Of a stretch of 64,000 nucleotides of DNA, positions 22,686 to 33,441 are shown piece by piece; the first letter of the stretch is position 1; each line of letters opens with the position of its first letter. Source of the DNA: Antilocapra americana (Eukaryota; Chordata; Mammalia; Artiodactyla; Antilocapridae); NCBI GenBank assembly GCA_007570785.1, contig ML664152.1:2604911-2668910 (forward strand). Reading direction: 5' to 3'. Under the pieces are notes generated by a model, which saw only the letters and a list, made by a program, of their open reading frames with translations, searched no databases and was not told where the DNA came from. Made by a program: the position numbers and the translations under genes.

Positions 22686-22726
22686 GAAAGAAAAGACTAG
22701 AAAAATGCATACAAATATCAATAGTG

Positions 22727-22958
22727 ATTGGCTTCCCAGGTGGCACTAGTGGTAAAGAACCTGCCTGCCAACACAGGAGATGTAAGAGACATAGGTTCAA
22801 TCGCTGGGTCGGGAACCCCTGGAGGAGGAAATGGCACCCGACTCCAGTTCTTCTTGCCTGGAGAATCCCACGGACACAGAAGCCTGGCAGGCTACAGTCC
22901 ATGAGCTCACAAGAGCTGGACACGGCTGAGACGACTGAGCACAGCGCAGCACAGCATG
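22727..22958 (+). mobile_element. Bov-tA SINE
   Basis: tRNA-derived head (TTGGCTTCCCAGGTGGCACTAGTGG) followed by the Bov-A unit (ACTCCAGTTCTTCTTGCCTGGAGAATCCCA) and the AGCTGGACACGGCTGAGACGACTGAGCA ending. It directly follows the CA minisatellite. Confidence 0.93.
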
Positions 22959-24482
22959 TTATCTCTAGGTAAAGGCATGATGGGTAATTTTTCTTTTCTT
23001 GTTTTAGCATCTTATTTAAAAAATCAAAACTACACATAAAATCACTATAAAACATCCAACTAATGCCTTTTAACTCACAAGCTATTGTGGACTTTTTTAG
23101 CTGAAAGCTTTCGTTTTGGTCTAAGGCGGAAGGGGTGACCCCTAGGGACCCAGTCAGCTTCACCCCCTTCCCTTTAACACCAGTTTGGTTACTTGGTTTC
23201 AAACGTGAAGCCAGAAGCTCACACTTCATGGCTGTACTTGTTCTGTGAGCTGCCCTGAAATCCCCCTGTGGACAAAAACAACAGAGCTGGGCACATGACA
23301 GCCTGGCAGCCGCTGGCCGCCACTCCAGGTCCTCCAGAGAGGTGCCCACACTCTGGTGTGAGGGTGGAGCAGGCTCAGGAGGCCTCCAGCGTGGGCCACG
23401 CCAGGCTCTCCAGGGCACAAGGGGCCCCACTGCTGTGACCAGGCCATGTGACTCTAGAAGGTACCCTCCATCTGCCCTTGGGTCCCAAGTGGCTGCGTGG
23501 AGGTGGGGGTGGGGGTGAAGTCTGCGGCCATGTGGCGGGATGCTAGGAGGACAAGGAAGGAGCCGAGGCCTGACGTCCCATTCTCCACCAATGCCCCCTT
23601 CCCCGTCAATGCCCCGCCTCCCAGTCAACGCTCCCCCCTCCCGCCACCACCTCTTGGTATTCAGGCATTGGGTCAATCTCCTTTTCTGAAGGTTCACATA
23701 GAGAGACTCACGTGGTGTCCATCTGTGGGCCCAGCCTGGCTGCCGTCCAGCCTCTGATGGGAGCACCATTTCCAGTCTGTCTGCTCACTTGTGCGCCTGC
23801 TGACGGCAGCAGGGGTGCAATCTCTGGCCCCACACTTTCCCTACAAGCCTCTGTGTGGACATAGCCCTCCACTCAGGAATCCATTTAACACCTGCCAGTC
23901 CTAGTCCAGCCCCTGAATCTCTGGTCAAGGACGTCCACCCACAGAGGCCCTATGAGCCACACCTTTTTCTTGGACCAGCTGCTGCAAGTGTGCACCCCTG
24001 TCTGGAATGGCCGCCCACCCCCACCCAGAACTCCTGGTTGCAGCTGACCATCCCCACTGCTGCTGGCCACTGGCCTAGACTGTCAGTCTGTCCCCAGTGC
24101 CTGGATGTGGGCCAGACCCTGTTCTAAGGAGCATCAGCAGTTGCAGTTCAGGCCCCCCCATCTACCCACCCCACCATGAGAGCACACAGTGGTCACCACC
24201 TGTTTAGGCATCCCTGCCTTTCGCACACCACCTCTGGGCCACCGGGCCTGAGGGCTTTAATAACACATCAGTCACACACGCTAACCTGGGGGAGGGGGCT
24301 TCGATGACAGTGGGCTTACCAGCCCCACCCCACGAAGAAGAAACCCTGCTGCCCATCCAGCTCACACCCTCCCCAGCTCTCCCCAAGGCCTGCAGACTGG
24401 CAAGGGGAAAGCGTCAACTCAGCAGCCCCCAAGAGCAGCAGCTTGTACCTACCCCTTGAAAATACTTTCAAAACTATATATA

Positions 24483-24655
24483 TCACAAGACTTTCCTGCA
24501 GATCTGGTGGTTAAGACTTCACCTTCCCATGAAGGGGGTGCGGGCTCGATCCCCAAACAAGGAGTTAAGATCCCACAGGACTCACAGTTGAAAAACCAAA
24601 ACATAAGCCAGGAACAATGTTGTAACAAATTCAATAAAGACTTAAAAAGTGCTCC
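24483..24655 (+). mobile_element. Degenerate CHR-type SINE
   Basis: Recognisable GACTTTCCTGCAGATCTGGTGGTTAAGACTTCACC, GGGCTCGATCCCC and the tail CAATAAAGACTTAAAAAG. Confidence 0.7.
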
Positions 24656-24800
24656 ACATCAAAAATATTAAATAAAAAAAAAACATATGTTACCAGACAA
24701 ATTATAAGTCGATTTCTACATTTTTAAACCCAAGTTTAAATATGCAAGGGGTATAAATTCTGGTGTATTGTGAGGTTTCATTTTTTAAATATACAGATCT

Positions 24801-25075
24801 GGACTTCCCTGGTGGTCAGTGGTTAAGAATCCTTCCGCCAGTGCAGGGGACTCAGGCTCAATCCCTGGTCCGGGAAGATCCCACACGGCACGGGGCAACT
24901 AAGCCCATAGGCCACAACTACTGAAGCCTGTGGGCCTAGAGCCTACGCTCTCCGAGAGAAGCCACCACAAAGAGAAGCCTGCGCACCGCAACTAGAAAAG
25001 GCCTACATACAGCAACAGAGACCCAGCTCAGCCAAATGAATAAATAAATAAATACATTTAAAGAAAAGCCCAAGT
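24801..25075 (+). mobile_element. CHR-type SINE, near full length
   Basis: Starts GGACTTCCCTGGTGGTCAGTGGTTAAG, has TCAATCCCTGGTCCGGGAAGATCCC, a long body ending GACCCAGCTCAGCCAAATGAATAAATAAATAAATA. Confidence 0.9.
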
Positions 25076-26624
25076 AACAGGATTACATTTCAACAAACCC
25101 ACCATAAGTTGAAAATATCATTAAGTTGAAATATGTTTAATACACTTAACTTCCCAAACATCACAGCTGAGCGCCACCCACCTTAACTGTGCTTGGAATA
25201 CTCACATTAGACTATGGTGGGCAAAATCGCCTGACACAAAGCCTATTTTATAACAAAGTGTTGAATATTTCTTGTAATTTACGAATACTGTACTAAAAGT
25301 AAAAAACAGGACGGCCATCTGGGTCCCGCACGAGTTGTTCACCCTCGTGATGGTGGGGCTGACGGCGCTGTGGCCGCCGCTGTCCAACATCAGAGAGAGG
25401 ACTTGACCGCACGCCACCAGCATTGGAGAAGCTTAAAATTCACAATTTGAAGTATGGTTTTCACCGAATGTGTATTGGAAAGTCCAGAAATCATGATCTG
25501 AATCACCATAAGTCAGGGACTTATTTCTTTTAACTGTAGACAGTGGGGTCTAAATGCCACCATGACTTGATAGCCACCACCACCATCCAGTTTCAAAATA
25601 CAGGAAAAGCAAGTTTTTCTTTAAAAGTCAAGAAATGCTTTCTATTTTCTCCTTGATTTTGTATTTCCACTGTACCTCCTCTACAGAAGCTTATTAGAAT
25701 ATAATTCATTATGATTGAAAGTCTTTTACCAATCACATTAACCTAACATTATATAACAAAAACACATATGAATATTTAATCTTTACATTTCATGTTTACG
25801 GGCTAAATTTAAAATTTTCTTCTGGAATATTTGATGAAAATGCACTCTGAAACAGTTCAGCCTCTGTCTCCTCAGAATCTGGGCATTTGACGGACCATAA
25901 AATACCACGATCAAATCTGAGAGATTTAACCCCAACATAAGCATATTGTCGAATATCCCATCTCTAGCCCAGTTTCACCCACTGTCCCCAAACCACCTGT
26001 ACCTCTCCTTTTCATCCAGGCCCTGGTTGAGGGGCGCCCCCGGTCTCTGACCTAACACCCTTCCACACCCACTTGAGAGCCCAGGCCTGCTTCCTGACGT
26101 CTACAGGACATCCCTCTACAGGGTGTCTGGTTGTCCCCTTGTGACTGATGTAGGTTGAGTGTCTGGGGGGCTTCTGGCCGCACCCACTGGGGCACTGCAC
26201 CTTGCCTCACCCCCACCACCACTGGGGAAAGGTGGGGCCACTAGGGGTCTGCAGGCAGAAGTTCAGCTTGCTGGACCGAGCTCACCACCTGACAGGAGAT
26301 GCTGGGTTAACACCCATCTCCAGCTGCCTCAACGCCACGGTTTCAGTCAACGCCTCCTCCTGCCTAGCTCTCATGTCACGGGCCAAGCTTGTTCTGACCC
26401 AGAACCGCCCCCCTGTACCGGGTGCTGTAGGGACCACGCCTGCCTATGTGATGTGCTTAGCCTAATGACACAAACAAGATGCTTCGAAACCACAGCAATG
26501 CACAGCTCTTTCACTGAGGCTGGTACATGCTTTTAGAAAACACACGGTATGTCCTGGAATAAAAGAATGCATCAAAGGCAGAAATCATGAGGCATAATAG
26601 GGATCCATTCATCCCCTAATGCCC

Positions 26625-26782
26625 CCAGAAAGAAAGAAAGTAAAGTTGCTCAGCCATGTCCGACTCTTTTTGACCCCATGGACTGTAGCCTACCAGGTTC
26701 CTCCATCCATGGGATTTTCCAGGCAAGAGTACTGGAGTGGGTTGCCATTTCCTTCTCCAGGGGACCTTCCCGACCAAGGTAA
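26625..26782 (-). mobile_element. Bov-A type SINE fragment
   Basis: Antisense Bov-A unit: CCATGTCCGACTCTTTTTGACCCCATGGACTG..CAGGCAAGAGTACTGGAGTGGGTTGCC. Preceded by a short GAAA run. Confidence 0.88.
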
Positions 26783-26817
26783 TCACTATTATTCCATAAA
26801 GTTTTAAGATAAACTAC

Positions 26818-26943
26818 AGTGGGAGGTGGGAGGGAGGTTCAAGAGAGAGGGGACATATGTACACCTATGGCTGAGTCACGCTGATGCGTGGCAGAGACCA
26901 ACACAACACTGGAAAGCAATTATCCTCCAATTAAAAATAAAAT
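26818..26943 (+). mobile_element. Ruminant L1 3' end
   Basis: Carries the L1 3' UTR ending seen again at 54.8 kb: GGGAGGTTCAAGAGAGAGGGGACATATGTACACCTATGGCTGA, then CAATTATCCTCCAATTAAAAATAAAAT. Confidence 0.75.
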
Positions 26944-27554
26944 GTACTGGCAGCTTTCATTAATTCTCAGATGCTGTTGCTGAGCTGGAGAAGAAACCTG
27001 AGCCTAAGTCCTTCACTGCATAAGAGTTTAGGTTGCTCCAGAAGCCTGGTACCTGCACAGCCCAGTCCTGAGGGTTTTGTGGTCCCATACAAGCCACCAG
27101 GACCCCACCTTCTCAGGGCAGTGGGGGGGGGGCTGCATTCATGCTCCCCAATAGGGAGACACAGGGTGGTACTGCCCCTCATTCGGGAGAAGAGGCACAG
27201 AGCAGAGTGGCCGGGTGGGGAAGGGGAGGGGCCAGGTGCTTGGCAGGGCTGCACCCACAGGGTTCCAGGGCAGGTGAATCCCAGACAGACAGACACTGAC
27301 CCTGGCCGCCCAGGAGCCACAGGAGCTCAGATATAGCAGGAAGGGCTGGGGGCTGAACCAGACTCGCCTCCCAGCCCCTGCCCAACGCCAGGCCCCTGGT
27401 GCACAAGCAGGCCCCGCGTGGCTCTGACACCCGCCTCCAGGGTTGTGCCGCTATTTCTGAGCCTGGGGCTCCCATGGCCACACTGCTCGGGAGCCTCTGG
27501 ACCAGCTCACCACCACACCCAGAAGGGCCCAGCCCGCTGGCCACTGCGAGTACC

Positions 27555-27870
27555 AACCTTGGCAGTCTGTTATGAGTGAACTGCATCCCCTCACAAGGGT
27601 GTGTTGGGGTCCTACCCACCCCCAAGCACCCCAGCGAGTGGCTGTGTTTGGAAATATGGTCTCAACAAAGGCAGTCAAGTTAAGTGAGGTCACTAGGGCG
27701 GGTCCTAACCCAATCTGACAGGAATCCTTATAAGAAGGATGACTGCGGGGGTGGCAGCCTCCACACGCAGCTTCCCCTTTCATAGCCTCCAACACCCTGA
27801 CCGTGGCCTTCCAGCCTCCAGGACGGGAGAGCTGACTACCGCTCTTTAAGCCCCCAGTCTGTGGCGCACA
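27555..27870 (+). mobile_element. Ancient mammalian interspersed repeat, class not assigned
   Basis: Resembles a widespread old repeat: GTTATGAGTGAACTGCATCCCC, GGTCTCAACAAAGGCAGTCAAGTTAAGTGAGGTCAC, CTTATAAGAAGG, and GCCTTCCAGCCTCCAGGACGGGAGAG. Its 3' ending recurs near 46.0 kb. Confidence 0.5.
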
Positions 27871-28730
27871 TTTTGGCCCCCCAGCAGAGGAGCATGCCCA
27901 CAATGAACACTCGGCCTCCTTCTCAAACCCTGCAGTGCCCAGGCCCCGCTGCCCAGGAGGCCCAGCCTCACCCTGCTCACACCCCCTGCGCCGGCCGCAG
28001 GCACCACTAGATGCTTGTCAGGCTGGTATTGATCCCTTTGTCTCTCTTCCTCACAAACTAGCCAGTCAGACAGCAGGGGCTTCAGATTCCGCCCCCTCAG
28101 GCATCTCCGCCCCCCCCCCCCACCATCTTTCCAACAAACCCTTCCCACAGAAACTGAAGTTGGAGCCCAGGGCCTGCTCTCTCCCATGCCACCCGGAGAG
28201 CTGCTCTGCTCCATGCAGGGAGGTGAATGCCTCTCTGCAAGTGAATGACCACTTTGCTACTCACATACAGGGCCCACGCCAGCCCTCCAGCCTCTGCCAA
28301 CGCAGTCTACTCAGACAGTTAGAAGAACGGTGCCCGATTGGAACACCCAGCCTCAAACATCCAGTGTCACCCCACAGGCAGGCATGTGCTGGTGCTGAGG
28401 GCACCACTTCAGCTGCCCTGCTGCCCTATTCCTGATAACCACCCTGGACCAACTACCCCTCAGAGCTGTGGTCAAAGGCTGGCATGGCAGCCTCATCCTG
28501 CCCTGATGGGGCAGTCTCTCCTGAGCAGGGCTGACCCTGAGCACAGAGGTTACTGAATGGAAAAGACATTAAACACACAAAAAGTGCCTCATTTTTGTGG
28601 TTTTAGATAGGAAGTCTGGATTATAGGATTAAAAAGAGCTGTTTAGTTATATGCAATCCAAATTCAAAGCCCATGATGAAGGGGAATCAAGGCTGTTACC
28701 TTCCCTTCTTCTTTCTTTCTCTTCCTTTGT

Positions 28731-29137
28731 CCCATCCACTCACCTACCATCTGCCCACTCACTTACCCATCTATCCGTCATCCATCCATTCACTCATCCC
28801 TTCATCCATCCACTGACCCATCCATCCACCCACCAGTCATCCACTCATCCACCCAATCCATCCATTTATCCACCCACCCATCCACCTATCCACCATCCAT
28901 CCACCCACTCATCCATCCACCATCCATCCACCCACTCATCCATCCATCCATCCATCCATCCACCTACCCACCCACCCATCCATCCATCCACCTACCCACC
29001 CACCCATCCATCCATCCACCTACCCACCCTGCCATCCATCCATCTACCTACCCAGCCATCCACCTACTCAGCCATCCACCTGCCCACCCACCCATCCATC
29101 CATCCATCCATCCATCCATCCATTCACCTATCCATTG
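28731..29137. repeat. (CCAT)n/(CCAC)n tetranucleotide satellite
   Basis: About 400 bp of CATC/CACC/CCAT units with local higher-order duplications (the CATCCATCCACCTACCCACCCACC block recurs). Open plus-strand frame is repeat-derived. Confidence 0.95.
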
Positions 29138-29370
29138 GTCCCACATTTGAGTGCCTATATGCACAGCAAGCAGAGCAGACCTGGTCTGCTATGAGGCTGC
29201 AGGGCAGAAAGGCCATGTTGGCTGAATGCATGGGGGTGTGGGTTATGCTGGGGGCAAGCCCTACATTTTTGTTTTGCATGTGGATAGTTCTGTTGTTTCC
29301 AGTCAGGAAATACTGGAGAAAAAAGTCTTTGAACCGGACGGACTATTTGAAACAGATGACAGTAGAGAGA

Positions 29371-29470
29371 TATTATCTCAGATATTTTAAAATTATCTGA
29401 AGATAATTTAGGCGGCAAATTTGCCAACTAATTTTATCTTAATTTGGCAAATAATCTCAATTATCTGAAC
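29371..29470. promoter_or_regulatory. Cluster of GATA-type motifs with inverted repeats
   Basis: Five TTATCT/AGATAA motifs in about 100 bp, some in inverted pairs (AATTATCT..AGATAATT at 29391-29408), a perfect GGCAAATTTGCC palindrome at 29414-29425 and a second TTGGCAAAT arm at 29443-29451. This could be an enhancer or a decayed palindromic transposon; unproven. Confidence 0.3.
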
Positions 29471-30849
29471 ATAATCAAAACCAAGAATAAACCCCATTGC
29501 TTTCTTTGCAGCTGGCCAGGGTACCAGGGAGGCAGAACCCTCACTCACAACAGACGCCTTAGATCCTGGGTGGGCTCCTCCTCACTCTCACTTTTAACAC
29601 AGCTCGGACACACGGGACTGGGTGGTCTCCTGGCCCACAGCCGAGCTGAAGTGCCAGATGAGAAAAGGAGGGGCAGGGGGCGCTGGGGGCAGGCATCCTG
29701 CTGACTGCAGCACGAGGGAAGAGGCAAGCCCGTGACCTGAGACGTCACACTTCGGAGGGCGTCAGGTGCTGGGCCAGCTCGCAGACCCAGCAGACCCATG
29801 ATGACATCACGGATGAGAACACAATGCAGCGACTGTTGTCCACTATGAACCTGCCCTGGCACAGGGGGCTCTGTGATGGTCACTGTGGTACTAAAGGCAG
29901 CTGGAGATCATAGAAGGCATTCTCAGAAATCCAACAAAAACTTTAGATTAATCCTAGTTTTGAGATTTAATGGGGCTGGTTTCAGTTCTTGGGTAAATTC
30001 ACTTACAGGGACCACCCTATGTTTCAGCAAGGCTGAGAAATTTGACGTATTTCTTTGCTAGTAATCGTCTGTTGCTGGTCCAACCCTCACCAGGATATGA
30101 AATCACCAAGACACCTAAGAACTGAATAGGAGTGAAACCAGCAGTATCTGCAGGTGGAAGGTGTGTGCTGTGCAGACTCAAGAGAATCCACCATAACCAA
30201 AGTGCTGCTGGAAACAGTAAGTGGTTACAGTAACGCTGAAAGGAATAAAATCAATACAATGCCAGAAGTCAATGTTCTACTGATAACAGTGTTCAATAAC
30301 CTGCTATAACTGAAGTAGTTAAGAGGCCCAGTACAGAAGTTTGTTTATTTCTGACTTCACAGATTCAGGCCACTGATCCCAGATGGTCATTTGGGACAAT
30401 GGAGCAACCTAGGAAGCCATGCACTGAAGATACAGCCCAGCAGCTCCAACCCGGAGGTTATCCAGGGCCCAGGGAGCCCGGCAGCTCCATCCCCGTGTCA
30501 CCTAGGGCTCAGGTAGCCTGGCAGCTCCACCCGCTGTGGTCATCTGGGGCCCAGGCTGTTGGGAGCTCCGCCATCTTCAATGCATGTCTCTCTGGGCTGC
30601 TCTATGGCTCCTCTCTAACAGAAAGGAATAAACTTGGAATTCCAGTACCAGGGATTCCCTCTAAAGCAAGGTGGGTGGCAACAAGTGCTCAGTGACCAGA
30701 AAGACACAGAGCCCTGCTGTGTGGGCTGCCAGAGAGCATGGCCCAGTGGGCACACCTCCAGGTGAGCACACAAAAAGAGAACACACAGGGGAGAAGATCC
30801 TGGGTACATCTGCGATAAAAAAAAAAGATGAAAATACAGTGCTCCCTGT

Positions 30850-31262
30850 GCTCACACTCCAGCAAACCAGCACTGTTCCCCCATCAAGATGTGGGGATCT
30901 GCTCCCCAGCCCCTGGAGTCTGGGTGGGCTGCAAGGCTCACCCCTAAATAGAATGGGGTGACAGCCCATGGCTCCTGAGCCTGGGCCTTCAGAGGCCTTG
31001 CAGCTTCCCCTGCACCTTCCAGGCACCAGGGAAAGAGACTTCATCTAGCCAGCTGGAAGGTGGGCCCATAGGCCCACAGCCCCAGGCAGGCTCCTAGCTG
31101 ACTGTGGCCACACGAGACCCCAGGTGAGACCAGCAGAAAACCTCCCTGCTGAGCACAGCCCAAAGTGCTGGCCCACAGAATTGTGAGATAAGACAATGGC
31201 GGTTGTTCTCAATCATGACCTCCTGAGGTAGTTTGTTAGACAGTAACACATAAATGATACAC
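30850..31262 (+). mobile_element. MLT1-type LTR (ERVL-MaLR), solo and decayed
   Basis: Recognisable LTR pieces are CCCCTGGAGTCTGGGTGGGCTGC..AATAGAATG near the start and GGCCCACAGAATTGTGAGATAAGAC..TAGTTTGTTAGACAGTAACACATAAATGATAC at the end. No internal retroviral genes are present. Confidence 0.75.
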
Positions 31263-33254
31263 AAGCCATGCTGTCTAAGTTAATTTATAGATGTAATCGA
31301 ACCCTAAATAAAATACCAAGAGGCCTTCTGTCCCTCACCCCTGGCACTGGAAATAGTAACTCTACGGTCCACATGGGAAAACAAAAGGAAAGAAAACCAA
31401 ACAGCCGTGAAAAAGAACCTGGAACAGCCGCAAGACACCATCACATATGACAAAGCCTCTGCTCTTAAGGGTGTGCTCCTGGCCTGTGACCAGACATGCA
31501 GACCAATGGCACAGACCAGCAGGTGGACAGTAGGCTGATGAGGAAGGGGCCTCCTGGAGTCCCTAGGCAGCTGGACCAGGGGACCCTGCAGTTGCCAGGG
31601 GAGACCAGACAGTGGAGTATGCTGAGTGTTGCTGCCGACTGAGCGGATGACACAGGACCTGTTTCACATGACGTCTCACACGGCAGACTTTCCTGTGCAT
31701 CTGCCTTCAGGCAGACTTGTATTTCTACTGCGTGTACAATAAAGAGGATACAAAGCTAAGCTAAAACCACCACTGGGCTCATGAGACCCTTGGTATTCTG
31801 TATCTCTCAACCAAAGGGGTAAGAAAAGTACCATGAAAAGATACACTGAACGGCTCCTTCAGGTCCTCCCCCACCCTAGAGAGCTCTGCCATGGCAGCAG
31901 CGCCCATCCTTGGGCCCAAGGAGGGGACCCCCAGCCCCATATCTAAGCCATAAAGGTAACTTCATCCCCAGTTTGAGCGACTGCTCCAGGGATGGGCATG
32001 AGGCCATCTCAGGAGCATGAGTGGATCCATGTGAGGAGCAAGGACCCATGCAGTGGGCAGTGGCATTGGTGAGCAGCTGAGACTCCGCCAGCAGCCACCA
32101 TTCCAAGAGGCAGAGGGGACATGAGTCACAAGCATTTCCGTGGGTATTCGTGTTACCTGTGACCCAAACCCCTGTGGGCACACCCTCACCACGTCCGTCC
32201 CTGCTGTGCACACAGGTCTGGCGTACAACACAGGGTGCTCCAGCAAGGCCGACTAAGGGACGCCTGTGTTTATTACGTACATGTGTGACATGCAGCAGCA
32301 TGGTTCCTGAAGCTTGCTCCACTCGCATGTCATTACGAGCCACCTCAGGAAAAGCCTCCTGAAAGAACAATGTTACGGGACAGCCGATGAAGCCCTTTAC
32401 CTGACAGTCTCATCGGAGACTCTCAGCAGCCTGCCACACTCTGGATGGGTGGGTGCTGCTGGCTGGGGAGGGGCTGTGCAGGCTGGAGGGTGAGGGCTTG
32501 GGATGCAGGACAAGGGAACTGTCATGCAGTTCCTGTGGAAGTCCCTGCTTTCAGCCCCTGTGGGAGATGTCTGGGGCATCACTGCAGCTGGTGAAGGCTG
32601 GACAGACAACTCTGGCTGCCCAGGATGGAGGCAGGCACCCTCCACAGCCAGTATCCCTCCTGACCACAGGCTGGAGGAGTCACATGGGACTAAAGGGTCC
32701 CTGTGCCCTTGGGCCACTGCTGAAGGAGGCCAGAAGCTCCCACCAGGCCCTAGAAGGGCCTGCAAACTGCACGCCAAGGACAAGGAGGCAGGGAAGGGCT
32801 GTCATGTCCCCGGGGGGGCTTCTACTGTGGAAACAGTGCCCCAGGCAGGAAGCGGGGTGGCTGCTGAGAAGAGGGGCTGGGACAGACAGCCCAGGGACAG
32901 ACGCCCAGGGACAGAGGCCTGAGAGGGATCTCCGGGCCCCCTACACCCCACCTACCCAACTCTTTGAGCTCCAGAATCGATCGTCTTTCCTAGGGCGTCC
33001 TGATGGTCTTACTGGTCTGGGCAGTGCTGACTTTTGGGGCAGAAGGTGGGAGGGAGGTGAAGAGCTCCCAGCTTGATGACTGCACAACAGGCTTGTGATG
33101 AGCCTCTGGGCCTGAGGACACTGCAGGCACCCTGCACAACAAGGCAGCTGCCCACCTGCACGCACATACACGCACACACAAAACAGGCGAAGCCACCTAG
33201 GATATCACTTTGTGACAACGATCTGCCCTTCATAGTAATGACATTTTACTCTTA

Positions 33255-33441
33255 CAGAAACAGGTGTTTGCTTTATAATTATTGCGACCCCATGTACTAT
33301 ACAGTCCATGGAATTCTCCAGGCCAAATACTGGAATATCACCTTTCCCTTCTCCAGGGAGTCTTCCCAACCCAGGGATCGAACCCAGGTCTCCCTCATTG
33401 CAGGTGAATTCTTTACCGGCTGAGCCACAAAGGAAGCCCAT
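33255..33441 (-). mobile_element. Bov-tA SINE
   Basis: On the minus strand the head is GGGCTTCCTTTGTGGCTCAGCCGGTAAAGAATTCACC with GGTTCGATCCCTGGGTTGGGAAGA, then a diverged Bov-A unit. Confidence 0.92.

Noticed and set aside
22115..22749. Several Thr/His-rich and Cys/Val-rich open frames on both strands
   Set aside because: They are frames of the CA-rich minisatellite.
22606..23769. 387-codon open frame on the minus strand
   Set aside because: It crosses the CA minisatellite and a Bov-tA SINE; the product is low-complexity at one end and has no domain.
28651..29400. 249-codon open frame rich in His, Pro, Ser and Ile
   Set aside because: Most of it is translation of the CCAT satellite; simple repeats of this type lack stops in some frames.
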